DNA of 64,000 bases from Allobosea robiniae (GCF_900102525.1 NZ_FNBZ01000001.1:620001-684000), one strand, 5' to 3'. Numbered from the stretch's first letter, positions 1-8,645 are shown. Numbers and translations: made by a program. Notes: generated by a model from the letters alone, not told the origin.

Positions 1-478
1 CCGCGACCGCGACGGTGAAGCGCCCGTCCTCGCCGACGTCGATCTCGCGCTCCAGCACGCGCAGGCGGCGATCGTCCGGGCCCGAGACATAGCTTTCGCG
101 CAACCCCCGGCTGTTCGGCACGATGGACTGATCGAGCAGCTTGGGGAGTTGCCCGCCGACCAGCGAGCGCGAGGCGCGGACATTCGGCCGCTCGCCGTCG
201 AGCCGGGTGATCTGCCAGTACCAGCCTGTCAGCGGCAGGTCGAAGCGCGGCTCACCGAGATCGCCGACCGTCTGGCGCTCGGTCTCGGGCGGTGCGGCAA
301 GGTCGGCGACCAGCTGCTTGATATAGACCGACAACCGCTCGTCGAAGCCGCGCTCGGCCGAGCGGCGATAGAAGGTGGTGAGGCCGACGCCGGCCAGCAC
401 CAGGATCAGCACGCAGCAGACGGCCGCCGAGAAGAACAGCCGCGCTCCCAGCGAATAGCGATGGGATTTGAGCGGCAT
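1..478 (-). CDS. Sensor histidine kinase, N-terminal part (cut by window edge)
   Basis: The reading frame opens at an ATG at 478 and runs without a stop to the left edge, so only about 159 N-terminal residues are visible. Residues about 12-33 form a hydrophobic membrane segment, followed by an extracytoplasmic-looking stretch beginning FYRRSAERGFDERL and containing GWYWQI. This layout is typical of the sensor half of an EnvZ/QseC-class histidine kinase. The start lies 9 bp after the stop of an OmpR-type response regulator on the same strand, so the two form a two-component pair. The HisKA and ATPase domains lie outside the window, so the kinase call rests on this topology and on the partner gene. 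Confidence 0.8.
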   Translation of the reverse strand, partial: MPLKSHRYSLGARLFFSAAVCCVLILVLAGVGLTTFYRRSAERGFDERLSVYIKQLVADLAAPPETERQTVGDLGEPRFDLPLTGWYWQITRLDGERPNVRASRSLVGGQLPKLLDQSIVPNSRGLRESYVSGPDDRRLRVLEREIDVGEDGRFTVAVA

Positions 479-487
479 CGCCCGCGA

Positions 488-1156
488 TCAGACCTTTTCC
501 GGAGCGGCGGCGATATAGCCTAACCCCCGGACGGTCTCGATGACATCGACGCCCAGCTTCTTGCGCAGGCGGCCGACGAAGACCTCGATCGTGTTGGAAT
601 CGCGGTCGAAATCCTGATCGTAGAGGTGCTCGACCAGCTCGGTCCGCGAGACGACCCGCCCTTGATGGTGCATCAGATAGGAGAGCAGCCGGTATTCGTG
701 CGAGGTGAGCTTCACCGGGTTTCCATCGACGACAACGCGGCTCGCGCGGGTGTCGAGCCGAACAGGGCCGCAGACCAGTTCCGAGGTCGCGTGCCCGGTG
801 GCACGGCGCAGCAGCGCCCGGACGCGGGCCAGTAGTTCCTCGATATGGAATGGCTTGACGACATAATCGTCGGCGCCGGCATCGAAGCCGCCGACCTTGT
901 CGCTCCAGCGGTCGCGCGCGGTCAGGATCAGCACCGGCATGGTCTTGCCGGCGCGGCGCCAGCCCTGCAGCACGGCGACGCCGTCGACCTTCGGCAGGCC
1001 GAGATCGAGGATCACCGCGTCGTAGGGCTCGGACTCGCCGAGATAAAGCCCCTCCTCGCCGTCGAAGGCCTTATCGACGGCATAACCGGCATTCTCAAGC
1101 GCGGTCACGATCTGGCGGTTGAGGTCCTTGTCGTCCTCGACGACGAGCAATCTCAC
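488..1156 (-). CDS. OmpR/PhoP-family response regulator
   Basis: A 222-residue two-domain response regulator. The receiver domain (about 1-115) opens with MRLLVVEDD; the acidic pocket D8/D9, phospho-acceptor D51 (LDLGLPK), the Thr in ILTAR and K101 in VVKPF are all in place. The C-terminal half is a winged-helix DNA-binding domain with LTSHEYRLLSYL and the recognition region NTIEVFVGRLRKKL, ending in ETVRGLGYIA as in OmpR/PhoP proteins. It starts 39 bp after the PepSY gene and is followed 9 bp later by the histidine kinase, consistent with one PepSY-regulator-kinase operon. The signal is unknown; PepSY-linked systems often respond to envelope or metal/cationic stress, but that is inference. 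Confidence 0.95.
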   Translation of the reverse strand: MRLLVVEDDKDLNRQIVTALENAGYAVDKAFDGEEGLYLGESEPYDAVILDLGLPKVDGVAVLQGWRRAGKTMPVLILTARDRWSDKVGGFDAGADDYVVKPFHIEELLARVRALLRRATGHATSELVCGPVRLDTRASRVVVDGNPVKLTSHEYRLLSYLMHHQGRVVSRTELVEHLYDQDFDRDSNTIEVFVGRLRKKLGVDVIETVRGLGYIAAAPEKV

Positions 1157-1195
1157 GGTCGGGTAACTCCAGTTGTCGGATGGCCGCGACGGCTG

Positions 1196-1513
1196 TCAGC
1201 GGATGGTGGCGATCTTGCCGGATTGTCCTTCCAGCGTCACCCTTGCGACGCGGCCATCACGTTTCAGCGTCGTCACCACATAGACGAAATCCTCGCCCTG
1301 GCGACAGAGCCTGATGCGGACGACCTCGCCGGGAGCGGCATGGCGGGCGTGGCGCGAGGCTTCCGCCGGTTGCATGACGCGACCGTCGGCCACGGCATCG
1401 CGCGTCTCTTCGGAGGACAGGCAGGAGATCGGCGTCGCATCGTCGACCCGAACGATCGGCGAAGAGGCGATGAGCGCAAAAGCAAGGATCGGTTCGACCA
1501 GCATCGTCGACAT
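1196..1513 (-). CDS. Small exported PepSY-like protein
   Basis: A 105-residue protein with a hydrophobic N-terminus (VEPILAFALIASS) that looks like a signal peptide. The C-terminal half reads FVYVVTTLKRDGRVARVTL and then GQSGKI, the strand-turn-strand pattern of a single PepSY domain. Two cysteines (in ISCLSS and RLCRQG) could form a disulfide. PepSY proteins are periplasmic and are commonly encoded beside two-component systems, as here: the response regulator begins 39 bp downstream. The start codon lies 62 bp after the stop of the last gene transfer agent gene, so read-through from that cluster is possible. Confidence 0.75.
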   Translation of the reverse strand: MSTMLVEPILAFALIASSPIVRVDDATPISCLSSEETRDAVADGRVMQPAEASRHARHAAPGEVVRIRLCRQGEDFVYVVTTLKRDGRVARVTLEGQSGKIATIR

Positions 1514-1575
1514 GGCTAAGCCTGTCCGCGTGAATGCGCCATGAATGCATCGCCTCGTTCACAAGCTACAGTAGA

Positions 1576-4500
1576 TCAGCGCACGGGAATCCGTCCACGC
1601 CATTCGCGACCACGCCCGACCGTGGTGCTGAGCTGGCGAAGCGAGAGCCCGATTTCCTGCTGCTGCGCGCCGAAATCGGCGAGTTCCTGCCCGGCCGGAT
1701 AGGACCAGGCGGGCGTATTCACGATTTCGGCATGGAGTAGATCTTCGCCATCGAGGATGCCGATTTCATAGCGTTCGTTCTCCTCGCCCAGAGGTACCTC
1801 CGCCAACTCCCAGGAATCGCCGTCGATTCGCGTCCGCCTGAGCCAGGCCAGCGCAATGCCGCCCGCGGTGCGGACCGCCGTCGGCCGAACCGGGGACCGC
1901 GGAACAAGCGCTTCCCCGGCGACCGAGGTTTCGAACTCGACCATCGTCGCATCACCGACATCGTCGCGAGCCGGCCCGACGCGATAAAGCTGCGCCCGGC
2001 CAAGATCGGCCAGATCGCTCGTCAGCGAGACGGCTGCTCCGTCCAGCACCACGATCCGCGCGCCGGCCGGCAGAAGGCGGCCTGCCGCGGGCTCGCTGCC
2101 GCCGATGCCGCGAATCAGGCCGGACAGCCGGAACTGCTGTGGCCCAATCAGCTCGACCTGCGAGACCGTGATGATCTCGACCGCGCCGTCCGCTCCAATC
2201 AAGGCGAGCGCGTTCGCACCGGCCAGAGCGGCTTCCGGCGGGACGGAAGACAACACACCGCCACGCAGTCGGACCTCCAGCACGGCGCGGCGATCCGTCC
2301 GCCAGAGCGGCCCCGGCGGCAGCTCGGTCAAGGTCTCGCCGACGATCGAGGGCGCCTCGACGAAGCCGTCCAGCGCGAACAGCCCTGCCTCGTCGGCACG
2401 CCAGATCGCCAGCGCACCGGGCCATGGTGCGGCAAAGGCGGCGAGCGACAGCAAGGGCGGCGGCTCAACGGTGACGATCGGCAGGGCCAGGGGCACCGCG
2501 AGCGGACGCCCGGGCAATGCGGGCGGCGTTCGCGGCGGACGCGTACCGCCAGTCGCTCCGGTCGAAACATAGATCGCCGGCTCGACAGCCCGGGCACTGA
2601 CCCGCCGCGTCGGGCCGTCGGCGATACGGGTGACGCGAAACAGGCGATTGCCGGCCTCGGTCGAAACCGACACAACATCGCCCGGCTCGATCGCGATACA
2701 ACGTGGCGAGAGTTCGCATTCGAGGCTCTCGCGAGCCGCCCAGGCCTCCTGCAGGCGCTGGTCGGCCAGGCGCCGCCCCTCAGTGGAGCGGGTCACGATC
2801 GCGGTTTCGACAGCGACCTCGCGCCGGGCCGCCCCGGCCAGCCGGCGCGAGCGCGCGGCAGCGTTGCGATAATCGGCCTCGCTGTCGCTGAAGCCAAGGC
2901 GCAGTTCGAGCGGCAGCTCCGTCTCCTGGCTGCGCCGCAGCGCAAACGGCTCGCCATCGCGATCGGGAACGAGATCGTCGGGGCCGAGCAGGCGCGAGAC
3001 CTTGCCGCCCCTGCCCTCGAAACGCAGCATGCCCGCGCTCATGATCGCGTCGAAACCGAAGCTCTGGGCCAGCGGTTCCAACGCCTGCCGGGCCGATAGC
3101 GGGCGATCCAGCACATAGCCATCGGCGAATCCGTCGACAGTAATCGCGTCGGCCGCAGGCAAGCCGAAATCAGCCAGCAGTTTCGCGACGAGCCGATCGA
3201 CCGGCGTGCCTTCGAGGCGCCCGTTCAACCAGTGACCGGTTTCGAAATTCGCCCCGTCGGCCCAGATGCCGGAGAGATCGGGAAAGGCGGGGAAAGGCCG
3301 CGTATCCCAGTTCCACACGAAGATCCTGTTGGGATCGACCATGCGGATGCCGCTGACCGGGTGGACCGGGTTACGCGTGGCATCGAACCCCACCCGCGCC
3401 GGGTCGAAGCCGGAGATGATCGCCTCCAGCGCCCGCGCCTGCACGAGATCGTCGCGCGCACCGCTCGAAAACGGCGGGTAGCCGCCCTCGTCCGATTTGG
3501 GATCGGGAAACATGTTGGGCGCATTGGCACCCTTGTCGACGGCCGGCACGCCGATCTCGGTCAGCCAGATCGGCTTCGCACCTGGTACGAACGAGGTCGC
3601 GCTCGTCTCGACGCCGCCCGCGCGGCGGATATGAGCCTGGCTCCACCAGCCCCAGAGGTCCTTCGGCCGGAAGACCCACGGCTTGCCATGGACGCCGTCG
3701 GTGATCGGCAGGCGTACTTGGGCGTCCCGGCCGGCCTCATCGGCATAGTACCAGTCATGGGCTTCACCGGCGGTCAGGCGCTGGCGCAGATAGGCGAGAT
3801 CGGCCGGGCCGCGTGCTGTTGCCGCGTCGGCATGGCCCGCGGAATCACGCCAGTCCGAGAGCGGCGGATAGAAATCGATGCCGATCGCGCCGATCGCAGG
3901 AGAGGCCCAAAGCGGGTCGAGCGGAAAATCGACGCTATCTCCGCCTTCGCGGACAGCCGCGCCATACTCCGTCCAGTCGGCGGCATAGGTCGCCACCGTG
4001 CCCGGCAGCATCACCTTGACGTCCTGCGCGATGGCTACGAGTTGGTCGACCATCGGATAGCCGGATGCGCCGCGCAGATGCGTCAGCCCGACCATCTCGG
4101 AGCCGATGACGAAGCCCTCCACGCCGCCGGCGGCCTTTGCCAGAGCGGCGCAATGCATCACGAGCCGGCGATAGGACCATTCATCCGGCTTGGCGCAAAC
4201 AACGGCCTCCCCCACGACGGAGATGTCGGCCGGAACGACCGTCCCCACGAAGGCTTCGATCTGTGCGGTAACGGCCGCACTGCCTTCCGGACTTCCCGGG
4301 CGGCCAGGCGCCGGATCGCAGGTGATGCGGCCGCGCCAGGGATAGCGCGGCTGGCTCGCCGCGACCGAATAGGGGTCCGGCAGCGCGTTTCCGGCCGGGA
4401 TATCCATCATCAGGAAGGGGTAGAGTACGACCTCGAGCCCGTAATCGAAGCGTAGGCGCCTGATCAGCGCGACGATGCTCTCGTCCGAAGGCGTCCCGCC

Positions 4501-5493
4501 GAAAGCAGGCCGGCCGTCAACCGCGCTGACGATGCGAGCCGACGACCGCGTCAACCCGGCGACCGACCACTCCGCCCCGACCGTCGGCTTGTGTGCGATC
4601 TCGGCCCGCGGAGCCACACGGCACGTCCCGGCGCGCAGATCGTCGCCGAACCAGGATACGACAAGCGACACGCGGCGCAGATTGGGGCAAAGCGCCACGA
4701 GATGGCCGAGCGCGGTATCGACGTCGCTGCCGCCATAGAGCTGGTGGCGCGTCAGGCTTTCGGTGACGCCGGCCTCCGGCTCATGGCTGACCGGGCGGAT
4801 ATCATAGACGAACTCCCCGGCACCGGGCGTCAGCGCCACTGCCCGGATCATGCCGCCGAGCCCGTCGACGGCGCGCACGACCTCGAAATCGAATTGCGGT
4901 ACGCGATTGCCGTAATCGGCCAACGGAAAGCGCTCGAACACGACATAGGCGAGCCCGCGATAGGCCGGCGCCTCGCCCGCCTCCTTCGCCACGATTAGCG
5001 GATCAGGCTCCTGCGTCTCGTAGCCACGGTGGACGCGCATCTGGACAGTCTGGACGTCGAGTTCGCGCCCATCGACCCAGATGCGCCGGATGAAGGCGAT
5101 CGGGCCTTCGCAGAGGCCGATCGCGAGATTGGCGTGGTAGCTATAGATCGTCTCGTAGGTCTTCTTCGAGCGCCCGCCCTTGCCGCCGCTCTTCGAGCGC
5201 GTGACCGAGACGGCGACCTCCTCCTCGAAGCGCGTCGCCCAGATCAGTTGCCCGCCGAGCCGCGCGCGGCCGTAGAGGCGCGGGATCGCGGCGCCCTCGG
5301 TCGCCGCGAGGCCATTCACCTCCTTGAGACGCGGGCCGTCGACGACCTTGTTGCCACCGGCGCTGCCGAGCCAGGCCTGATCGATACCGGCGCCGGCGAT
5401 CCCGCCCAAAGCCTGGCCGATGACGCCGCCTACCGGCCCGCCCAAAGCCGTTCCGAGAGCAGCGCCGGCAACCTGGAGAAGAAGCGTCGCCAT
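1576..5493 (-). CDS. GTA host-contact protein gp15 (glycoside hydrolase/TIM-barrel and tail-tip domains)
   Basis: A 1305-residue protein, the size of RcGTA gp15, the large distal tail protein thought to contact the host. It opens with MATLLLQVAGAALGTALGG followed by a glycine-rich hydrophobic stretch typical of the family. The middle (roughly 420-720) carries a TIM-barrel-like glycoside hydrolase segment with GIDFYPPLSDWR, WGWWSQAH and WLTEIGVP, where the Glu is a candidate catalytic residue. The C-terminal third is the putative phage-tail domain (QAWAARESLECELS, IEPGDVVSV). A longer frame exists to 5544, but the start at 5493 gives an ATGA overlap with the peptidase gene upstream and begins with the conserved motif. 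It is the last gene of the cluster. Confidence 0.95.
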   Translation of the reverse strand: MATLLLQVAGAALGTALGGPVGGVIGQALGGIAGAGIDQAWLGSAGGNKVVDGPRLKEVNGLAATEGAAIPRLYGRARLGGQLIWATRFEEEVAVSVTRSKSGGKGGRSKKTYETIYSYHANLAIGLCEGPIAFIRRIWVDGRELDVQTVQMRVHRGYETQEPDPLIVAKEAGEAPAYRGLAYVVFERFPLADYGNRVPQFDFEVVRAVDGLGGMIRAVALTPGAGEFVYDIRPVSHEPEAGVTESLTRHQLYGGSDVDTALGHLVALCPNLRRVSLVVSWFGDDLRAGTCRVAPRAEIAHKPTVGAEWSVAGLTRSSARIVSAVDGRPAFGGTPSDESIVALIRRLRFDYGLEVVLYPFLMMDIPAGNALPDPYSVAASQPRYPWRGRITCDPAPGRPGSPEGSAAVTAQIEAFVGTVVPADISVVGEAVVCAKPDEWSYRRLVMHCAALAKAAGGVEGFVIGSEMVGLTHLRGASGYPMVDQLVAIAQDVKVMLPGTVATYAADWTEYGAAVREGGDSVDFPLDPLWASPAIGAIGIDFYPPLSDWRDSAGHADAATARGPADLAYLRQRLTAGEAHDWYYADEAGRDAQVRLPITDGVHGKPWVFRPKDLWGWWSQAHIRRAGGVETSATSFVPGAKPIWLTEIGVPAVDKGANAPNMFPDPKSDEGGYPPFSSGARDDLVQARALEAIISGFDPARVGFDATRNPVHPVSGIRMVDPNRIFVWNWDTRPFPAFPDLSGIWADGANFETGHWLNGRLEGTPVDRLVAKLLADFGLPAADAITVDGFADGYVLDRPLSARQALEPLAQSFGFDAIMSAGMLRFEGRGGKVSRLLGPDDLVPDRDGEPFALRRSQETELPLELRLGFSDSEADYRNAAARSRRLAGAARREVAVETAIVTRSTEGRRLADQRLQEAWAARESLECELSPRCIAIEPGDVVSVSTEAGNRLFRVTRIADGPTRRVSARAVEPAIYVSTGATGGTRPPRTPPALPGRPLAVPLALPIVTVEPPPLLSLAAFAAPWPGALAIWRADEAGLFALDGFVEAPSIVGETLTELPPGPLWRTDRRAVLEVRLRGGVLSSVPPEAALAGANALALIGADGAVEIITVSQVELIGPQQFRLSGLIRGIGGSEPAAGRLLPAGARIVVLDGAAVSLTSDLADLGRAQLYRVGPARDDVGDATMVEFETSVAGEALVPRSPVRPTAVRTAGGIALAWLRRTRIDGDSWELAEVPLGEENERYEIGILDGEDLLHAEIVNTPAWSYPAGQELADFGAQQQEIGLSLRQLSTTVGRGREWRGRIPVR

Positions 5494-5924
5494 CAGTCCG
5501 TCACTCCCGGAAAGGAAAAGGCATGGCTGAGATGGCGCCGCCACCAGGAGGTGAAGGCGACCTCGGCCACGGCCGCGCCGTCATGGGCATGGATGATGCG
5601 GTCCGGCCCCGCGAGGATCGCGCAGTGCTTCGCCGGCAGATGCTCGCGCCAGCGGAAAAGCAGGACGTCGCCCGGCCGCGCTTCGGTCGCCGCGAGCGAT
5701 CGCAGATGCCGCGCAGCCGCCAAGGCCAGCGTCTCCTGCCGCAGGCTTTCCGCCCAGCTCGGCGAATAGGGCGGCGGCGTTTCCGGCTCGGCCCCGCAGA
5801 GATCGCGCCAGACGCCGCGCACCAGCCCCAGGCAATCGCAGCCGCCGCCGCGCAGCGAGGCCTGGTGATGATAGGGCGTGCCCAGCCAGAGCCGCGCGGC
5901 ATCGACGATCTCGTCGCGCGTCAT
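5493..5924 (-). CDS. GTA cell-wall peptidase gp14 (NlpC/P60)
   Basis: A 143-residue NlpC/P60 peptidase. The catalytic cysteine is C31 in GCDCLGLVRG and the catalytic histidine is H100 in AKHCAIL, with H112/H114 in IIHAH as the third-residue candidates. In RcGTA the equivalent protein sits at the tail tip and is thought to cut peptidoglycan so DNA can enter the recipient. The gene overlaps both neighbours by four bases (ATGA), in the fixed order gp13-gp14-gp15. Length matches the family, and both Cys and His are intact, so the enzyme looks functional. Confidence 0.95.
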   Translation of the reverse strand: MTRDEIVDAARLWLGTPYHHQASLRGGGCDCLGLVRGVWRDLCGAEPETPPPYSPSWAESLRQETLALAAARHLRSLAATEARPGDVLLFRWREHLPAKHCAILAGPDRIIHAHDGAAVAEVAFTSWWRRHLSHAFSFPGVTD

Positions 5925-6802
5925 CGGAACAGGCTCCCGCCATCGAGCGCTCCGTCGCCCGGCCGTACGCCGCCGATGATGAAATCGTTCGTCGGCATAT
6001 GCGGGAAGCCGCGGAAATTGACGCCGTTGGCGAATTTGGCGCGGCAGGTGGCGAAGCTCTTGTCGCAGCCCGGCGTCACCCTGAAGCCGTCGCCGGGGAG
6101 AACCTCCGCCGCCGGCGCCTCCCAGAGCTGGAACAGCGCCCGCGAACCCTCGCGACCGTGACGCTTCACCTCGGCGGCGAAGCCGGCATTCGCGCTGCTG
6201 GTAAAGATCAGCCGGCCACCGGTGAAATGGCCATCGGCATAGGAGGCCATCCCCCCGGCCGAAAGCGAGAGGCGGCCGTCACTTTCGACAACATGGCCTT
6301 CCGTCGCGGCGAGCGCGACACCGCAACGCGCGTCGCCAAGGTCCGCGGAACAAGAGCGCAGGTAGAGCCGGCCCCGCTCCTCGTCGAACGCCTTGGCAAA
6401 GCTACGGATCTCGGCGGTGAAGCTCGCCTCACCCCGCTTGATCTCGCCGACGAACCCCTCTTCCAGCAGCACCCGCTGGTCGGAAACGGCCCAGTTGACC
6501 AGCCAGATGCGCACCCGCGCATCGTCATAGAGCCCGTGCGCCAGATCGGATTCATTCAGCCCGAAGGCGGCGAAGGCGCCGGCGACCTCGCCGCCGCCGA
6601 TCGCGAAGCCGAGCTCCGCCGCGCTTTCCGCCGCTTCCAGGCCCGTCGTGGCTGCGAAATCGATACCGTCGAAGGACAGCCTGCGATCGTGATCGGTGAA
6701 GCCGAGCACAAGGCCGTCGCGGCGCGTCAGGCTCCAGCAATGGCAGAGCGTCGTCGCAGCCGTCTCGATATGGGCAGCGAGGCCGGATGGAATGTCACGC
6801 AT
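5921..6802 (-). CDS. GTA tail hub protein gp13 (DUF2163)
   Basis: A 293-residue DUF2163-type protein equivalent to RcGTA gp13, the hub joining the tail tube to the tip. Hallmarks include LVLGFTDHDR near the N-terminus, FVGEIKRGEASFTAEIRS in the middle, and a C-terminal PGCDKSFATCRAKF followed by NFRGFPHMP. Four cysteines are arranged in two pairs, C151/C160 (SCSADLGDARC) and C246/C253 (GCDKSFATC). The RcGTA structure reports an iron-sulfur cluster in this protein, and these four residues are the obvious ligands. It overlaps the peptidase gene by four bases. Confidence 0.95.
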   Translation of the reverse strand: MRDIPSGLAAHIETAATTLCHCWSLTRRDGLVLGFTDHDRRLSFDGIDFAATTGLEAAESAAELGFAIGGGEVAGAFAAFGLNESDLAHGLYDDARVRIWLVNWAVSDQRVLLEEGFVGEIKRGEASFTAEIRSFAKAFDEERGRLYLRSCSADLGDARCGVALAATEGHVVESDGRLSLSAGGMASYADGHFTGGRLIFTSSANAGFAAEVKRHGREGSRALFQLWEAPAAEVLPGDGFRVTPGCDKSFATCRAKFANGVNFRGFPHMPTNDFIIGGVRPGDGALDGGSLFR

Positions 6803-6811
6803 GGGGCAGCC

Positions 6812-7450
6812 TCAGGGGATGATCTCGACCACGGGAACGCGTGGGATCTCGCCGGCCGCGAAGGCGGAGAGATCGACCTCGATCGCATCGGTGTCGAAAC
6901 GAACAGGCACGTCGAAGGCGAAGCCGGCGGTCAGGACGGCCGCCGATGGCGGAATTGAGCCCGCGGCGATGGTGACCTGCCCGGTCGAGAGGTCGCAGGA
7001 GAAGGCGCTGCCCGCCAGCTCGACAGCATCCACGGCGACCCGGATCGTGCCCTCGCAGGGCTTGGTGATCTCGCGGCTATAGGCCGACGCGCCGCTCCCA
7101 TAGGCCTTGGAAAGCTGGAAGACGGCGGTGACGCCATCGCCGATCCCGATGATCTGATCGATCGCCGTCGGCTCCTGCGAGGGTGGACAGCTCTTCCAGT
7201 CGAGCTGGTCACGCCAGCGAAACCCATGGAGGCGGCCGCGGCGCTCCTCGAAGAAGCTCACCACCGCCGCCAGGGCATCGAGATTGCGGATGCCGAGCCC
7301 GGCATCGTAGCGGCGGCGCGAATGCGCCCAGCGGCTGTTGCGTACCTCCCGGCCGGAGGCGAGCGTCACGATCTGGGTCTGGCGCTCCGGCCCGCCGCGC
7401 GCGCCGCGTGCGACATCGAGCGGGAAGCGAGCCTCATGGAAATCCGGCAT
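6812..7450 (-). CDS. GTA distal tail protein gp12 (DUF2460)
   Basis: A 212-residue DUF2460 protein equivalent to RcGTA gp12, which forms the ring at the end of the tail tube. It begins MPDFHEARFPLDVARG and carries the family signature SGREVRNSRWAHSRRRYDAG, then RRGRLHGFRWRDQLDWKS. A frame extends upstream to 7483, but the ATG at 7450 has a strong ribosome binding site (GGAGGGGAGG just upstream) and gives the conserved N-terminus. It sits 9 bp before the hub gene and 13 bp after the tape-measure gene. Confidence 0.93.
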   Translation of the reverse strand: MPDFHEARFPLDVARGARGGPERQTQIVTLASGREVRNSRWAHSRRRYDAGLGIRNLDALAAVVSFFEERRGRLHGFRWRDQLDWKSCPPSQEPTAIDQIIGIGDGVTAVFQLSKAYGSGASAYSREITKPCEGTIRVAVDAVELAGSAFSCDLSTGQVTIAAGSIPPSAAVLTAGFAFDVPVRFDTDAIEVDLSAFAAGEIPRVPVVEIIP

Positions 7451-7463
7451 GCCTCCCCTCCCT

Positions 7464-8060
7464 TCAAAGAGCCCGCCGGCCACGCGCTACCGCGCGGGCG
7501 ATGGCGGCCGAGACCTGCGCCTCCGAGCGGCGGAAACTGTCGGCATCGGGAGTCGAGACCTGCACGACGACGTTGAGCGGCCGGGCCTGCCCGCCGCCGC
7601 CGGCACGCACGCCGAGCCGCCCGTCCGGGCCGCGAGCGAGCGGCATGATCGCCTCGGCACCGCGCTCGCCCATCAGGCCGAGGCCGCGCCCGGTCGGGAA
7701 ATAGGAGGGCGATGCGACGATGCCGCCCTCGGCGAAAGGAGCGACCGGAACGCTGCCACCGGCCCCGCCCAGGCCGATGCCGCCGAACAGGCCGCTCAAG
7801 CCCTTGATGCTGCTCCCGAGCAGGCTCGACAGCCCGGTCTGCAGCGGTTTCAGCGCCGTCTTGAGCAGGCTGTCGGTCATCGAGCGGCCGACGCTGCGCA
7901 GCACGTCCTCGAAGCGCTTGCCCTCGACGGCGCCGCGCGAGAAGGCGCTGACAATCGACTTCCCGAAACTCTCCGAGGATCGGCTCAATGACTGGGTCAG
8001 CCGGTCCATCGTCCTGAGATCGGAAAGGTGTCCCGCATCGATGCCGTCATCATCCGTCAT
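7464..8060 (-). CDS. GTA tape measure protein gp11 (short)
   Basis: A 198-residue protein in the tape-measure position. Residues about 15-75 are amphipathic helix (DRLTQSLSRSSESFGKSI, then GAVEGKRFEDVLRSVGRSM). The centre is glycine-rich and hydrophobic (LSGLFGGIGLGGAGG), and the C-terminal part has FAEGGIVASPSYFPTGRG and GERGAEAIMPLARGPDGRLGV. Those last motifs are characteristic of GTA gp11 and lambda-like tape measures. The short length matches the short tail of GTA particles. The ATG at 8060 is preceded by GAGGTGATGGTC; upstream alternatives at 8066 and 8069 would add two or three residues. Confidence 0.9.
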   Translation of the reverse strand: MTDDDGIDAGHLSDLRTMDRLTQSLSRSSESFGKSIVSAFSRGAVEGKRFEDVLRSVGRSMTDSLLKTALKPLQTGLSSLLGSSIKGLSGLFGGIGLGGAGGSVPVAPFAEGGIVASPSYFPTGRGLGLMGERGAEAIMPLARGPDGRLGVRAGGGGQARPLNVVVQVSTPDADSFRRSEAQVSAAIARAVARGRRAL

Positions 8061-8096
8061 GACCATCACCTCGATAGGTTGGTTGGAATTGCCGCC

Positions 8097-8264
8097 TCAG
8101 GCGTCGGGAAAGGCATCCATCAGCGCCGCGAGTGCCGGGCGCTCCGGAGGGGAGCCTCGGGACCGGTCCTGATGGGCCCGCAGCGCTGCTGCGATCTCGC
8201 GCGGCGTTGCCGCCCAGAAAAACTTAGGCGGCCAGGCCAGCCGGCCAAGGCCGAAGGCCATCAC
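8097..8264 (-). CDS. GTA tail assembly chaperone-like protein gp10.1 (rcc01693/TIGR02216-like), start uncertain
   Basis: Between gp10 and gp11 the minus strand encodes FPWDEVMAFGLGRLAWPPKF followed by FWAATPREIAAAL and LAALMDAFPDA before a TGA at 8097. This is the signature of the small rcc01693/TIGR02216 family found beside gp10 in GTA clusters. The odd point is the start. The first usable codons are GTG at 8264 and ATG at 8261, inside the conserved motif. No ATG, GTG or TTG lies in this frame between 8264 and about 8400, although the conserved FPWD lies upstream of 8264. The gene may use a rare start, be made by frameshift from gp10 (which ends at 8294 one frame away), or have a shortened N-terminus. 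The coordinates given are therefore a minimum. Confidence 0.6.
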   Translation of the reverse strand: MMAFGLGRLAWPPKFFWAATPREIAAALRAHQDRSRGSPPERPALAALMDAFPDA

Positions 8265-8293
8265 CTCATCCCAGGGAAAACCCGCCGGCGCAC

Positions 8294-8635
8294 CTACGCC
8301 GGCGGCTGCGGAGGGCGGGACGCATCGTCCTCGCCGAAAGTGGCTTCGAGCAAGGCGATCGCCGCCTTGATCACGCCGTTCAGGCCGCCGTCGAAGGAGA
8401 GTTCCGCGACATCCTCGTCACGGATCGCCCTGCCCGCTCCACGCAGGCCGGCGGCGATGATGCGGATGATGTCGCGGGCGGAGAGCCTGCCCTCGACGAA
8501 GCGCTCGCCCAAAGCCGGCAGGCTGTCGACGGCGAAAGCATGTTCGAGCTCGGCGAGAGCGCCGAGCGTGAGCCGCATCGGCAGGGTTTCGCCGGAAACC
8601 ATGAGCGCGGTTTCGCCGCGATGACGATTGACCAT
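8294..8635 (-). CDS. GTA tail assembly chaperone gp10
   Basis: A 113-residue protein with NRHRGETALMVSGETLPMRL, LTLGALAELEHAF and ARDIIRIIAAGLRGAG, matching the GTA family protein placed right after the tail tube gene (RcGTA gp10, a tail chaperone-like protein of the TAC type). The ATG at 8635 has an excellent ribosome binding site (GAGGAGG, seven bases upstream) and starts ten bases after the tail tube gene ends. An in-frame extension upstream to 8893 is simply read-through into the tail tube gene. Its C-terminal codons are close to the next chaperone frame, an arrangement seen in phages that make a fused chaperone by frameshifting. Confidence 0.88.
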   Translation of the reverse strand: MVNRHRGETALMVSGETLPMRLTLGALAELEHAFAVDSLPALGERFVEGRLSARDIIRIIAAGLRGAGRAIRDEDVAELSFDGGLNGVIKAAIALLEATFGEDDASRPPQPPA

Positions 8636-8645
8636 GTCCGCCTCC

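Noticed and set aside
8280..8330. Classical -1 frameshift slippery heptamer joining gp10 and gp10.1
   Set aside because: GGGTTTT occurs but lies after the gp10 stop, so it cannot serve as the slip site from gp10. No other canonical heptamer precedes the stop.
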